Source of the DNA: Streptomyces roseoviridis
GTDB taxonomy: Bacteria > Actinomycetota > Actinomycetes > Streptomycetales > Streptomycetaceae
Length of the DNA stretch: 64,000 nt
Direction of reading: 5' to 3'
NCBI RefSeq assembly: GCF_039535235.1
Contig: NZ_BAAAWU010000001.1
Location: 1,922,001 to 1,986,000, forward strand
Of this stretch, positions 24,501 to 33,260 are shown piece after piece. The notes below the pieces were generated by a model. It searched no databases, was not told where the DNA came from, and saw nothing but the letters and a program-made list of their open reading frames with translations. Each line of letters starts with the position of its first letter. The stretch's first letter is position 1. The translations under genes and the position numbers were made by a program.

Positions 24501-26046
24501 AGCCGGCGCCCGCGGGGACGAGGAGGGACTCGGTGAGGACGGCGGAGGCCCAGCCGGTGCTCCAGGGGAAGAGCTCCTCGAAGGACGCGCGGTCCAGTTC
24601 GCCCTGGCCGGGGCCGAGGCAGCGGCGGGCGGCCTCGTGGACCCGGCCGCTGACGCGGGCGGCGAGGCGGCGCACGGCGGTGCCCCGCAGGAAGGGACGG
24701 CGGGCGGCGGCGATGCGTACGGCGACGCGCAGGCACATCAGGTCCAGGTGGGCCTGGAAGATCTCGTGCCGGTCGGGCCGCCCCGGCAGGTCGCCGCGGG
24801 CGGCCGCCCGGACCTCGCCGAGGAGCCGCAGGGCGAGCGGGTGGCGGGCGTCCTCCTCGGCGAGGGCGTCGTCGGGGATCCCGAGGCGCCGCCGGGCCTC
24901 GGCCGCCTCCGCCTCGGTGAGGTCGCCGAGGACGACGGCCCGGGGCTGCGTCCCGTACAGCCCGCTCGCCTGCTCCCAGTGCTCGGGGCGGCAGGCGACG
25001 ACGAGGCGGGCGCCGTGGTCGCCGAGCCACCGTTCGGTGGCGGCGGTCCAGGCGGCGAGGCGGTGGGCGAGGTGCGGCGGCATCTCCTCGGGGGCGTCGA
25101 GGAGGACGAGGAGGGGGCCGTGGGCGGCGGCCTGCTCGGGGGTGACGGCGGCGGGGTCGCCGGGGGTGCCCGAGGCGGCGGCGACCCTGCCGGCCCGGCG
25201 CAGGGCGCGGCCGACGGCGTCGGCGACGGAGCGGTCGCCGGCGCGCAGGTCGGCGCCGCGCAGCCAGACGGTCGGCGCGGGCTCCGGCCCGTGGGCGCGG
25301 GCGGCGGCGAGTCCCGCGAGGGCGGTGCTGCGGCCGGTGCCGGGGGCGCCGACGACGGCGAGGACGGGAGTGGTGCCGTCGTCGTGGACGCGGGCGGGCG
25401 GAAGGTCCTCGTGCGTGCCGGTCGTCGTCGCGGTGAGCTCCAGGACGCCGGCCGCGTTGAGGTCGCGGCCGTAGCAGGGGACGGTGGCGGCGTTGCGCCG
25501 CAGGAGCGGGGCGAGCGGCCCGGTGGGCGGGACGGGCAGGGCGTGGCCGGCGGCGCGCCGGTCGCCGTGGCGGGCGGTGCCGAGGACGGCGAGGACGGCT
25601 CCGGTGACGGGGTCGAGGACGGGGCCTCCGGCGGCGGGGCCGCCGTCGCGCAGGGCTTCGGCGCCCTCGGTGCCGATGGCGAGTTCGAGCGCGCCTCCCG
25701 CGGTGGCGCCGAGCACGCGGGCCTCGCGCCAGCCGTGGGCCTCGATCCGTACGTATGTGCCGGGTTCGAGGTCCCGCCGGGCGGAGAGCGGCAGCGGGCG
25801 GGCGTCCAGGCCGTCGGTGCGGACGAGGGCGAGCCCGCTGTCGGGCAGCGGGGTGATGTCGGCGGGCGTGGCGCGGCGGCTCGGGCCGCCGGGGGCGCGC
25901 AGCAGCAGGCCCTCGGGGCCGGCGGTGGCGACGACCTCGTGGCCGGTGAGGACGGTGCCGTGGTGGTCGACGAGGAATCCGGTGCCGACGGAGCGGCCGG
26001 ACGGATCCTCGATCCGTACCAGCGTCGTCCGATTCCCGCTCCCCAT
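20620..26046 (-). CDS. Pseudo-trypsin / STAND-type NTPase protein, frame continuous with RibF
   Basis: The frame from the ATG at 26046 has no stop until the end of ribF (1808 codons). Residues 1-190 look trypsin-like (TGHEVV with His36, Asp69 in LPDSGLAL), but the GDSGGPV serine position reads PAAGGPV (Ala139). Residues 220-560 are a P-loop NTPase with Walker A GAPGTGRST (about 228-236), Walker B LLVLLDAP, a sensor-like VACRPEHW and a winged-helix-like FAHEEVADWL. Residues 570-1090 are Ala/Pro/Gly-rich and probably disordered. Residues 1095-1440 form HEAT-like helical repeats. This is the layout of NLR-like signalling proteins. The natural C terminus is uncertain because the stop codon before ribF is missing. 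Confidence 0.72.
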   Translation of the reverse strand: MGSGNRTTLVRIEDPSGRSVGTGFLVDHHGTVLTGHEVVATAGPEGLLLRAPGGPSRRATPADITPLPDSGLALVRTDGLDARPLPLSARRDLEPGTYVRIEAHGWREARVLGATAGGALELAIGTEGAEALRDGGPAAGGPVLDPVTGAVLAVLGTARHGDRRAAGHALPVPPTGPLAPLLRRNAATVPCYGRDLNAAGVLELTATTTGTHEDLPPARVHDDGTTPVLAVVGAPGTGRSTALAGLAAARAHGPEPAPTVWLRGADLRAGDRSVADAVGRALRRAGRVAAASGTPGDPAAVTPEQAAAHGPLLVLLDAPEEMPPHLAHRLAAWTAATERWLGDHGARLVVACRPEHWEQASGLYGTQPRAVVLGDLTEAEAAEARRRLGIPDDALAEEDARHPLALRLLGEVRAAARGDLPGRPDRHEIFQAHLDLMCLRVAVRIAAARRPFLRGTAVRRLAARVSGRVHEAARRCLGPGQGELDRASFEELFPWSTGWASAVLTESLLVPAGAGYRFAHEEVADWLQGTHLDIDRALDTLIHHPAPLPVPRHRIGPVLQSLHHLHHDHGPTALIPRLTHLVDALESFGPGAGAAALGAGPGREAPDAVWPAAAEEPDGVAASQAPRAYGTQGGAGVPEAVPPVTGEGSSSAPPARGRHRAGAAPAPAAADAVGRGPAGGPGTGAGAWCASGVARPVLADTGVAPAAGPAEPTARAAADGPGREGPHGPAAAPVAWAAAPAPGAPGAAPAADSAHPARAVGAVTWGVAAPAPAAGGGAASSSAREWPATAPSGAAHLGASSSAREWPATAPSGAAHLGAASGQRAAVDGPQEGPGPGRSGDPGGVAPPVPGSESGPAGSPEAPAPDAPVGVVPRARDTVPSAGAAGAEAAHAAAALMGSGAGESEYAAGAGPWAGQQAVAGQQAVAAWRAGEPRGWATSVPGGGAPGTDVAHPAEAARRALDPVVPAPGAPAAVRTAARAPAPPPAGAPPAAGPEAWAPAGSVAVAPRDAAAPPAAPGAGGTGPVDTGSGVPPATAPLTVPGSGAGEAVPAGARVLRGADSAVRVPRPRVGAVGLRAEGAWWASRLLRGVLAGTRDARPYLPVLRRLADLVGAGTVRGFEPEFWGGLRVGEGEGLDLLRRLVVADPPPAARGPRFLDLAAARLVADPRGVQPLLCRWFGDERPLVAAPGATVGTAAQALLHTHRSLAVDDLCEALVATAHPLAEGLLAALAEDEPAAVCRAVDRWAHDDGRPERRAAAAAYGTLVAPHATDPADRGTLRYAALALLARPADRPLHGAALGLLLRDPDVRGRFLPRALADPDVPVDALAAALPTHPEPVLDALGARLHGSDPGPVLRVLAEVDTPRLARRAAALVAEYAERHPEGAPLVAAFVDRRLEEGPVVRCVLHPLVTRLLALPAARAALAPVLAAPGTGASRFLRGELRAGPRDMADTMPMPTKPHAHGSLRPAPTGVHADMGTGGRGAVTVQRWRGLEDIPEDWGRSVVTIGSYDGVHRGHQLIIGRAVERARELGIPSVVVTFDPHPSEVVRPGSHPPLLAPHHRRAELMAELGVDAVLILPFTAEFSQLSPADFIVKVLVDKLHAKRVIEGPNFRFGHRAAGNVDFLAELGATYDYEVEVIDLRVSGTAGGGEPFSSTLARRLVAEGDMAGAAEILGRPHRVEGIVVRGAQRGRELGFPTANVETLPHTAIPADGVYAGWLTADGERMPAAISVGTNPQFDGTERTVEAYAIDREGLDLYGLHVTVDFLAYVRGMLKFDTLDDLLAAMADDVAKCRELTAAYDRGGRPVTT
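23591..23710 (-). repeat. Perfect 60-bp tandem duplication in the NTPase linker
   Basis: Bases 23591-23650 and 23651-23710 are identical. They duplicate 20 codons (core ASSSAREWPATAPSGAAHLG) in the low-complexity linker without shifting the frame. The lack of any difference indicates a recent event. Confidence 0.95.
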
Positions 26047-26111
26047 GGTTCGACGGTAGGCGTCCGGTGATCACCGGGGCAGCGCACCGGCCGAACGCGC
26101 CCCCTCGCGCT

Positions 26112-26156
26112 CCCCCCGTTCACTTCGAGCGCCTGCCCGATGGGGTGAACGGGGGG
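26112..26156. repeat. Inverted repeat upstream of the NTPase-ribF gene
   Basis: Perfect 12-base arms (26112-26123 and 26145-26156, core CCGTTCAC/GTGAACGG) flank 21 bases, between the truB terminator and the NTPase ATG. It could be an operator for this gene or a second structure of the upstream terminator. Confidence 0.6.
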
Positions 26157-26157
26157 C

Positions 26158-26193
26158 AAAAAAGGGGGCGGGGCACCCTGGGGTGCCCCGCCC
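26158..26193 (-). terminator. Rho-independent terminator after truB
   Basis: A 12-base GC-rich stem (26193-26182 with 26177-26166) is followed on the minus strand by CC and a run of six T (26163-26158). A canonical terminator with a T-run is unusual for this genome. It separates the nusA-infB-truB operon from the NTPase-ribF gene. Confidence 0.88.
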
Positions 26194-26218
26194 ACGAGCC
26201 CGAGGGACGCGATCCGGC

Positions 26219-27121
26219 TCAGCCGAAGACGGCCAGGCTCTTCGCCTTGCCCCGCTGCGCCTCGACCAGGGCGAGCAGCCGCCCGTCCGGACCGAAGACC
26301 GCGACCGGGCCCGCCGGGTACTCCGGCATCTCCAGGCGGACGCCGTTCAGGAGCAGCCGTGCCCGCTTCTCGTCGACGTCCCAGCGCGGGAACGCCGCCG
26401 CGGCCGCCTCGGCGACCGGCATGACCGTCAGCTCCGCCTGGAGCTGGTCCAGGGTGCGGGCCGCGTCGAGCTTGTACGGGCCGACCCGGGTGCGGCGCAG
26501 GGCGGTCAGGTGGCCGCCCACGCCGAGTCCGGCGCCCAGGTCGCGGGCGAGCGCCCGGATGTAGGTGCCGGAGGAGCAGACGACGGAGACGACGAGGTCG
26601 ACGACGGGGGTGCCGTCCTCGGCGGTGGCCTCGCGCACGTCGTACACCTGGAAGGAGGAGACGGTGACCGGACGGGCCGGGATCTCGAACTCCTCGCCGC
26701 CGCGCACGCGCGCGTAGGACCGCTTGCCGTCGATCTTGATCGCGGAGACCTTCGACGGCACCTGCATGATGGCGCCGGTGAGCTCGGCCACGCCCGCGTC
26801 GATCTGCGCGCGGGTGACCTTCGACGCGTCGACCGACGCCGTGATCTCGCCCTCGGCGTCGTCGGTGATCGTGGTCTGCCCGAGGCGGATCGTGCCCAGG
26901 TACTCCTTCTCGGTCAGTGCGAGGTGACCGAGCAGCTTGGTCGCCCGCTCCACGCCGAGGACGAGGACGCCCGTGGCCATGGGGTCGAGCGTGCCGGCGT
27001 GGCCGACCCGGCGGGTCCTGGCGATCCCGCGCATCTTGGCCACGACGTCGTGCGAAGTGAAGCCCGACGGCTTGTCGACGATGACAAGCCCGTCGGGCGT
27101 GGTGGTGGTTGCCTTGCTCAT
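26219..27121 (-). CDS. truB: tRNA pseudouridine-55 synthase
   Basis: This 300-residue TruB-family enzyme converts U55 of the tRNA T-loop to pseudouridine. The catalytic Asp46 lies in GHAGTLDPMATG, and the family motifs YLGTIRLG and SSGTYIRALARDLG are present. The C-terminal region carries the actinobacterial RLLLNGVRL extension. The ATG overlaps the rbfA stop in ATGA, so it is coupled to rbfA, and it is the last gene before a strong terminator. It belongs to the translation-maturation operon that begins at rimP. Confidence 0.95.
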   Translation of the reverse strand: MSKATTTTPDGLVIVDKPSGFTSHDVVAKMRGIARTRRVGHAGTLDPMATGVLVLGVERATKLLGHLALTEKEYLGTIRLGQTTITDDAEGEITASVDASKVTRAQIDAGVAELTGAIMQVPSKVSAIKIDGKRSYARVRGGEEFEIPARPVTVSSFQVYDVREATAEDGTPVVDLVVSVVCSSGTYIRALARDLGAGLGVGGHLTALRRTRVGPYKLDAARTLDQLQAELTVMPVAEAAAAAFPRWDVDEKRARLLLNGVRLEMPEYPAGPVAVFGPDGRLLALVEAQRGKAKSLAVFG

Positions 27122-27558
27122 TCGGCGGCTTCGTCCTCGCCGGGCTTCTTGTACGGGTCGGCGTCGCCGGCGAACGTGGCGCCCGAGGACGCCTCGCGCA
27201 CCTTGGCGTCGGAGGCCCGCGCCTGGTCGAGGAGGTCCTCGATGTTCCGGGCGGTCTCCGGCAGGGCGTCGGCCACGAAGGTGAGCGTCGGGGTGAACTT
27301 GGTGCCCGCGGCCCGGCCGACGGCCGAGCGCAGGACGCCCTTGGCGCTCTCCAGGCCGGCGGCGGCGCTGGCCCGCTCCTCCTCGTCGCCGTAGACCGTG
27401 TAGAAGACCGTGGCCTCCCGCAGGTCACCGGTGACGCGGGTGTCCGTGATGGTCACGTGCGTACCCAGGCGCGGGTCCTTGATGCCGCGCTGCAGCTTCT
27501 CGGCGACCACCTCCCGGATGAGGTCCGCCAGTTTCTTCGCCCGCGCGTTGTCGGCCAC
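27118..27558 (-). CDS. rbfA: 30S ribosome-binding factor A
   Basis: This 146-residue KH-like 16S-maturation factor starts MADNARAKKLADLIREVVAE. It contains LGTHVTITDTRVTGDLREAT and a VGRAAGTKFTPTLTFVAD segment typical of RbfA. The acidic C-terminal tail is longer than in many homologues. The GTG has AAGGAG upstream. It lies between the DUF503 gene (29-bp gap) and truB (overlap). Confidence 0.95.
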   Translation of the reverse strand: MADNARAKKLADLIREVVAEKLQRGIKDPRLGTHVTITDTRVTGDLREATVFYTVYGDEEERASAAAGLESAKGVLRSAVGRAAGTKFTPTLTFVADALPETARNIEDLLDQARASDAKVREASSGATFAGDADPYKKPGEDEAAE

Positions 27559-27587
27559 TGGTCCTTCTCCTTCTTTGCCTTGCTCAT

Positions 27588-27881
27588 TCAGTCTTCATCA
27601 GTGTGGAGTCTGCGGCGCACCGACAGCAGCTCCACCTCGGGCCGGGCCGCGACCAGCCGCTCACAGCGGTCGAGCACGTCCGACACGAACCCCGCGTCCC
27701 CGGCGACCAGCGCGACCCCGACACGGGCTCTGCGGTGGAGGTCCTGGTCGCCCACCTCGGCCGCGCTCACGGAGAACTTGCGCTGGAGCTCGGCGACGAT
27801 GGGCCGGACGACGGAGCGTTTCTCCTTCAACGAATGAACGTCGCCGAGGAGCAGATCGAAGGACAGGGTCCCCACGTACAT
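27588..27881 (-). CDS. DUF503 (YlxP-type) protein
   Basis: This 97-residue protein starts MYVGTLSFDLLLGDVHSLKEKRS, the signature of the DUF503/YlxP family that accompanies infB and rbfA in many bacteria. Its biochemical role is not established. A ribosome-assembly link is inferred from context. I chose the ATG at 27881 because it gives the family N terminus. The upstream in-frame extension is leader sequence containing a hairpin. Confidence 0.88.
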   Translation of the reverse strand: MYVGTLSFDLLLGDVHSLKEKRSVVRPIVAELQRKFSVSAAEVGDQDLHRRARVGVALVAGDAGFVSDVLDRCERLVAARPEVELLSVRRRLHTDED

Positions 27882-27917
27882 GCGGTGCCGGATGTCCCGC
27901 CGGTTCGGGTTCGACGG

Positions 27918-28007
27918 CCTGCCGGGCGACGGCCCGGCAGGAACATCAAAACCGTACACGCAACGGCCGGGGCCGATCGACGGAAATACTCCGCCGACCG
28001 GCCCCGG
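27918..28007 (-). promoter_or_regulatory. Two hairpins in the infB to DUF503 gap
   Basis: Just after the infB stop are arms 27999-28007 and 27967-27975, with a 23-base loop. Next comes a perfect 10-base stem (27941-27932 with 27927-27918) closed by a four-base loop. Neither has a T-run. They could reduce read-through or set mRNA processing between the two parts of the operon. Confidence 0.5.
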
Positions 28008-28022
28008 TCCTCGCGCTGTGCG

Positions 28023-31000
28023 TTACGAGCGCGGCTTCTCGCGCATCTCGTAGGTCGCGATGACGTCGTCGACCTTGATGTCGTTGAAGTTTCCGAGGTT
28101 GATACCGCCCTCGAAGCCTTCGCGGATCTCGGTGACGTCGTCCTTGAAGCGGCGCAGACCCTCGATGTTGAGGTTCTCGGCCACGACCTTGCCGTCGCGG
28201 ATGAGGCGCGCCTTGGTGTTGCGCCTGACCTCGCCGGAGCGGATGAGGACACCGGCGATGTTGCCCAGCTTGGACGAGCGGAAGACCTCGCGGATCTCCG
28301 CCGTACCGAGCTCGACCTCTTCGTACTCCGGCTTGAGGAGGCCCTTGAGCGCCGCCTCGATCTCCTCGATCGCCTGGTAGATGACCGAGTAGTACCGGAC
28401 GTCGACGCCCTCGCGCTCCGCCATCTGCGCGGCACGGCCGGCCGCGCGGACGTTGTAGCCGATGACGATGGCGTCGGAGCCCATGGCCAGGTCGATGTCG
28501 GACTCGGTGACCGCACCCACACCGCGGTGCAGGACGCGGATGTCGACCTCTTCACCGACGTCGAGCTGGAGCAGCGAGGACTCGAGGGCCTCGACCGCAC
28601 CGGACGCGTCGCCCTTGATGATGAGGTTGAGTTCCTGGACCTGGCCGGCCTTGAGCACCTTGTCGAGGTCCTCGAGGGACACCCGGCGGACGCGCTTGGC
28701 GAAGGCGGCGTTGCGCTCCCGCGCGGCGCGCTTCTCGGCGATCTGGCGGGCCGTGCGGTCCTCGTCGACGACGAGGAAGTTGTCGCCGGCGCCCGGGACG
28801 TTGGTGAGACCCAGGACCAGGACCGGAGTCGACGGGGTCGCCTCCTCGACGTTGTTGCCCTTGTCGTCGAGCATGGCCCGGACACGGCCGTACGCGTCGC
28901 CGACGACCATCGTGTCGCCGATGCGCAGCGTGCCGCGCTGGACGAGGACGGTCGAGACCGCACCGCGGCCGCGGTCGAGGTGGGACTCGATCGCGATGCC
29001 CTGCGCGTCCTGGTTCGGGTTGGCCCGCAGGTCCAGGGCGGCGTCGGCGGTCAGGACGACCGCCTCGAGCAGCTTGTCGATGTTCAGGCCCTGCTTGGCG
29101 GAGATGTCGACGAACATGGTGTCGCCGCCGTACTCCTCCGCGACCAGACCGAACTCGGTCAGCTGACCGCGCACCTTGGTCGGGTCCGCGCCCTCGACGT
29201 CGATCTTGTTGACCGCGACCACGATCGGCACGTCGGCCGCCTTGGCGTGGTTCAGCGCCTCGATCGTCTGGGGCATCACACCGTCGTTGGCCGCCACCAC
29301 GAGGATCGCGATGTCGGTCGACTTCGCACCACGGGCACGCATGGCGGTGAACGCCTCGTGACCCGGGGTGTCGATGAAGGTGATGGCCCGGTCCTCGTCG
29401 TTGACGCGGGTGGCGACCTGGTAGGCACCGATGTGCTGGGTGATGCCACCGGCCTCGCCCGCGACCACGTTGGTCTTGCGGATGGCGTCGAGGAGTCGGG
29501 TCTTACCGTGGTCGACGTGACCCATGACGGTCACGACCGGCGGACGGGAGACGAGCTCTTCCTCGCCGCCCTCGTCCTCGCCGAACTCGATGTCGAAGGA
29601 CTCGAGCAGCTCACGGTCCTCCTCCTCCGGCGAGACGATCTGAACGGTGTAGTTCATCTCGTCGCCGAGGAGCTGCAGCGTCTCGTCGGAGACGGACTGC
29701 GTGGCCGTGACCATCTCGCCGAGGTTCATCATGACCGCGACGAGCGACGCCGGGTTGGCGTTGATCTTCTCCGCGAAGTCGGTGAGGGACGCACCGCGCG
29801 ACAGGCGAATGGTCTCGCCGTTGCCGCGAGGCAGCATCACGCCGCCCACGGACGGGGCCTGCATGGCCTCGTACTCCTGGCGCCTCTGCCGCTTCGACTT
29901 GCGACCGCGACGCGCGGGACCGCCGGGACGACCGAAGGCGCCCTGCGTGCCACCACGGCCACCCGGGCCGCCGGGACGGCCGCCGAAGCCGCCGGGACGA
30001 CCGCCGAAGCCGCCGCCACCGCCGCCGGGACCACCCGGGCGACCGCCGCCGCCACCGGGACCGCCGGGACGGCCGGCGAAGCCGCCGCCACCGCCGCCGG
30101 GACCGGCCGGACGACCGGCGAAGCCGGGACGACCGCCGCCGCCGGGACCGCCGGGACGGCCGCCGGGGCCACCCGGGCCACGGCCGCCGGGGCCCGGACG
30201 CGGGCCGGCAGCGGGACGCTGCGGCATCATGCCCGGGTTCGGACGGTTGCCGCCGGGCGCGCCGCCCGGACGGGGAGCCTGCGGACGGGGCATGCCACCG
30301 GGGGTCGGTCGCGCACCCTGGCCCTGCGGACGCGGGGCGCCGGGCACGGAGCCGGGACCCTGCGGACGCGGAGCGCCCGGAACGGCGCCCTGGCCGCCGG
30401 GACGCGGCGCGCCGCCACCCGGACGGGGCGTCTGGGGACGCGCCATGCCGGTGGAGCCACCGGAGGTGAAGGGGTTGTTGCCCGGACGGGGACCGGCCGG
30501 ACGGGCACCCGGACGCGGGGCCTGCTGGCCGCCGGGACGGGGAGCCTGCTGACCGGGGCGCGGGGCCTGCTGGCCCGGGCGGGCGCCGGTCGGGCGCGGA
30601 CCGGGGGCCGCGCCGGGGCGCGGACCGGCGGCCGGGGCCGACGGAGGCGCGGTGAACTCCGGGGTGGTCGGAGCCGGGGCGGCGGGCGCCGGCTTGGGCG
30701 CGGCCGCGGGCTTCGGACCCGGGGTGGGACGGGGGCCCGGGGCGGCGGGGGCCGCTGCGGGCTTCTCGGCAGCCGCGGGCTTGGGCGCCGGGGTGGGCGC
30801 GCCAGGCTTCGGGGCAGCCGGACGTGCGGCCTGCGCCGGGGAGGGCGCGGGGGCCGGCTTGGGGGCGGGCGTCGCCTTGCGGGGCGCACCCGGCTTCGCA
30901 GCGGTCTTGCCGGCGTTGCCGCCGGGACCCTGCAGTGCATCAGTCAACTTGCGCACGACCGGCGCCTCGATCGTCGAGGACGCCGAACGGACGAACTCAC

Positions 31001-31082
31001 CGAGTTCTTGGAGCTTGGCCATGACGACCTTGCTCTCCACACCGAACTCCTTGGCGAGTTCGTATACCCGGACCTTAGCCAC
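28023..31082 (-). CDS. infB: Translation initiation factor IF-2
   Basis: This 1019-residue GTPase places initiator tRNA on the 30S subunit. The N-terminal IF2N domain is [20 protein letters not shown]. Residues 55-385 are a Pro/Gly/Arg/Ala-rich linker with many PRPG and GGRPGG units, longer than in most phyla but usual in Streptomyces. The GTPase domain starts with GHVDHGKT (about 518-525), with DTPGHEAF and NKID following, then the two beta-barrels and the C-terminal tRNA-binding domain. The GTG start has AAAGGAG seven bases ahead. Confidence 0.97.
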   Translation of the reverse strand: MAKVRVYELAKEFGVESKVVMAKLQELGEFVRSASSTIEAPVVRKLTDALQGPGGNAGKTAAKPGAPRKATPAPKPAPAPSPAQAARPAAPKPGAPTPAPKPAAAEKPAAAPAAPGPRPTPGPKPAAAPKPAPAAPAPTTPEFTAPPSAPAAGPRPGAAPGPRPTGARPGQQAPRPGQQAPRPGGQQAPRPGARPAGPRPGNNPFTSGGSTGMARPQTPRPGGGAPRPGGQGAVPGAPRPQGPGSVPGAPRPQGQGARPTPGGMPRPQAPRPGGAPGGNRPNPGMMPQRPAAGPRPGPGGRGPGGPGGRPGGPGGGGRPGFAGRPAGPGGGGGGFAGRPGGPGGGGGRPGGPGGGGGGFGGRPGGFGGRPGGPGGRGGTQGAFGRPGGPARRGRKSKRQRRQEYEAMQAPSVGGVMLPRGNGETIRLSRGASLTDFAEKINANPASLVAVMMNLGEMVTATQSVSDETLQLLGDEMNYTVQIVSPEEEDRELLESFDIEFGEDEGGEEELVSRPPVVTVMGHVDHGKTRLLDAIRKTNVVAGEAGGITQHIGAYQVATRVNDEDRAITFIDTPGHEAFTAMRARGAKSTDIAILVVAANDGVMPQTIEALNHAKAADVPIVVAVNKIDVEGADPTKVRGQLTEFGLVAEEYGGDTMFVDISAKQGLNIDKLLEAVVLTADAALDLRANPNQDAQGIAIESHLDRGRGAVSTVLVQRGTLRIGDTMVVGDAYGRVRAMLDDKGNNVEEATPSTPVLVLGLTNVPGAGDNFLVVDEDRTARQIAEKRAARERNAAFAKRVRRVSLEDLDKVLKAGQVQELNLIIKGDASGAVEALESSLLQLDVGEEVDIRVLHRGVGAVTESDIDLAMGSDAIVIGYNVRAAGRAAQMAEREGVDVRYYSVIYQAIEEIEAALKGLLKPEYEEVELGTAEIREVFRSSKLGNIAGVLIRSGEVRRNTKARLIRDGKVVAENLNIEGLRRFKDDVTEIREGFEGGINLGNFNDIKVDDVIATYEMREKPRS

Positions 31083-31242
31083 TTCGCTCCTTTGAGGTCC
31101 GGTTACCGCCGGACCGTCGCTACTTCATGGGCGTACTCATCGCGTACTCATCGAGTGCTCATCGCAATCTCGACCTACTTCCAACTCGCGAGGTACCTGA
31201 CCGCACGGTGTTCCGTGCCGTACTTCTTCGTGCCGTACATCT

Positions 31243-31521
31243 CTACGGTGCCGCCTGCTCGACGTCTTCGCGAAGCGCCGTCGTGTCGAGCGGACCCTGG
31301 ACCCTGAAGGCCCTCGGGAACGCCCGGCGACGCACCGCCAGGTCGAGACAGACCGAGGCGGGGTGCAGATAAGCACCCCGGCCGGGCAGCGTACCGCGAT
31401 GATCCGGAACGCACTCGTCCTTATTCATCACGATCCGCAGCAGATCGCTCTTGGCCGCTCGCTCCCGGCATCCCACACAGGTTCGCTCAGGGCACGCGCG
31501 GGCATGCGTCCGGCCAGACAC
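31243..31521 (-). CDS. ylxR: YlxR (DUF448) RNA-binding protein
   Basis: This 92-residue protein has the family core ERTCVGCRERAAKSDLLRIV and GRGAYLHPASVCLDLA, a small fold that binds RNA. In other bacteria YlxR/RnpM modulates RNase P. The GTG start is preceded by GGGAGG. It lies in the standard place between nusA (72-bp gap) and infB (160-bp gap). Confidence 0.9.
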   Translation of the reverse strand: MSGRTHARACPERTCVGCRERAAKSDLLRIVMNKDECVPDHRGTLPGRGAYLHPASVCLDLAVRRRAFPRAFRVQGPLDTTALREDVEQAAP

Positions 31522-31593
31522 GCTTAAGTCTACCTCCCCGTACCGACCTCACCCGTTCGGGGCAAAAATCGAACAGTCGTTGGCCAAAAAGAA

Positions 31594-32592
31594 TCAGTGA
31601 GCCGCGTCGTCCGGCTGCTCGGTGTCGGGGCGGATGTCGATCCGCCAGCCGGTGAGCCGCGCGGCCAGCCGGGCGTTCTGGCCCTCCTTGCCGATGGCCA
31701 GCGACAGCTGGTAGTCGGGCACCGTCACCCGGGCCGAACGGGCGGCCAGGTCGACGATCTCGACCTTGGAGACCCGCGCCGGGGACAGGGCGTTCGCCAC
31801 CATCTCGGCCGGGTCGTCCGACCAGTCGACGATGTCGATCTTCTCGCCGAGCAGCTCCGCCATCACGTTGCGCACCCGGCTGCCCATGGGGCCGATGCAG
31901 GCGCCCTTGGCGTTCAGGCCCGAACGGGTGGAACGGACGGCGATCTTGGTGCGGTGACCGGCCTCACGGGCGATGGCGGCGATCTCGACGGAACCGTCGG
32001 CGATCTCCGGCACCTCCAGGGCGAAGAGCTTCTTCACCAGATTGGGGTGGGTGCGCGAGAGGGTGACGGACGGGCCGCGGACGCCCTTGGCCACCCGTAC
32101 GACGTACGTGCGCAGCCGCAGGCCGTGCGTGTACTCCTCGCCGGGCACCTGCTCCTGCACCGGCAGGATGGCCTCCAGCTTGTCGTCGAGCTTGACCAGG
32201 ACGTTCTTCGGGTCCTTGCCCTGCTGCACCTGGCCGGCCACGATGTCGCCCTCGCGGCGGGCGTACTCGCCGAAGGTGACGTCGTTCTCGGCGTCCCGCA
32301 GCCGCTGCTGGATGACCTGGCGGGCGGTGCTCGCCGCAATCCGGCCGAAGTCCGACGGCGTGTCGTCGAACTCCTTCGGCTGCTGCCCCTCCTCCAGCTC
32401 GGAGGGGTCCTCCTTCGCCCACACCGTCACGTGACCGGTGCTCTTGTCCAGCTCCACGCGCGCGTGGCGGCGGGCGTCGGGGGTGCGGTGGTACGCGATG
32501 AGGAGGGCCGACTCGATCGCCTCGACCAGCATCTCGAAGGAGATTTCCTTCTCCTGTGCCAAGCCCTTCAGGAGCTTCACGTCGATGTCCAC
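31594..32592 (-). CDS. nusA: Transcription termination/antitermination factor NusA
   Basis: This 332-residue protein has the NusA N-terminal domain that contacts RNA polymerase ([20 protein letters not shown]). An S1 domain around [20 protein letters not shown] and two KH domains follow ([40 protein letters not shown]). The C-terminal acidic repeats of E. coli NusA are absent, as in other actinobacteria. The GTG overlaps the ribosome binding region GAGGAGG inside the end of rimP. Confidence 0.95.
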   Translation of the reverse strand: MDIDVKLLKGLAQEKEISFEMLVEAIESALLIAYHRTPDARRHARVELDKSTGHVTVWAKEDPSELEEGQQPKEFDDTPSDFGRIAASTARQVIQQRLRDAENDVTFGEYARREGDIVAGQVQQGKDPKNVLVKLDDKLEAILPVQEQVPGEEYTHGLRLRTYVVRVAKGVRGPSVTLSRTHPNLVKKLFALEVPEIADGSVEIAAIAREAGHRTKIAVRSTRSGLNAKGACIGPMGSRVRNVMAELLGEKIDIVDWSDDPAEMVANALSPARVSKVEIVDLAARSARVTVPDYQLSLAIGKEGQNARLAARLTGWRIDIRPDTEQPDDAAH

Positions 32593-32594
32593 GG

Positions 32595-33101
32595 CTACGC
32601 CTCCTCTTCCTTCTTGTCCTTGCGGTTGAACTCGATCTCGACACGCGCCTTCGCGATCTCGGCGAACTCCACGCGGCGGGCGGTGGCCTTGCGGCCCTTC
32701 ACGCCCGGCACCTCGGTGTCCAGACCGTCCTCGTCCACGGCGACGATGCGGGTGACGACCTCGCCGCCGCCCGCCTCCGGGGTCAGCTGCAGCTTGACGA
32801 GGCGGCCGGTGGCGCGCACGTAGTGGCGGTGCTGGGTGAGAGGGCGGTCGGCGCCCGGCGAGCTGACTTCGAGGACGTACTCGCCCTCGCCCATCGCGTC
32901 GGTCTCGTCCAGCTTCTCGGAGATCACGCGGCTCAGCTCGGCACAGGCGTCCAGCTCGACGCCCTCGTCCGAATCGACGATGACCCTCAGCAGTCCGCGG
33001 CGGCCGGCCCGGGACACCTCGATCTCTTCGAGGTCGAGGTCCTTCGCGTGAACGAGCGGCTCCAGAAGACCGCGCAGCCGTTCGCTCTGGGTGGTGCTCA
33101 T
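32595..33101 (-). CDS. rimP: Ribosome maturation factor RimP
   Basis: This 168-residue 30S-assembly factor contains the family motifs [32 protein letters not shown] and [14 protein letters not shown]. It is the first gene of the rimP-nusA-ylxR-infB unit. The ATG has GAGGAG nine bases upstream. The operon promoter should lie in the 159-bp gap shared with the divergent lipoprotein gene, but I see no clear -35/-10 pair. Confidence 0.93.
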   Translation of the reverse strand: MSTTQSERLRGLLEPLVHAKDLDLEEIEVSRAGRRGLLRVIVDSDEGVELDACAELSRVISEKLDETDAMGEGEYVLEVSSPGADRPLTQHRHYVRATGRLVKLQLTPEAGGGEVVTRIVAVDEDGLDTEVPGVKGRKATARRVEFAEIAKARVEIEFNRKDKKEEEA

Positions 33102-33260
33102 CCGGGTGACTCCTCGGCCGCGTGTGCTGTTGTGGGTTCGTCGCGTGTCAGATCAAAGGGTATCCGGTCCAGGAGGGTGTTGCCGTCCACCTGGCCGGGG
33201 GCCGCGGGTACGCTCGCCTGCGGTGATCTTCGAGTGATTCGAACACGCGAGGGAGTAGGC

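Noticed and set aside
23191..26070. 959-codon plus-strand frame antisense to the NTPase gene
   Set aside because: Gly/Asp/Val-rich composition from reverse-complemented Ala/Pro codons, no start signal and no domains.
26047..26218. FMN riboswitch upstream of the NTPase-ribF gene
   Set aside because: The conserved FMN aptamer core sequences are not visible. Only the inverted repeat and the truB terminator are present.
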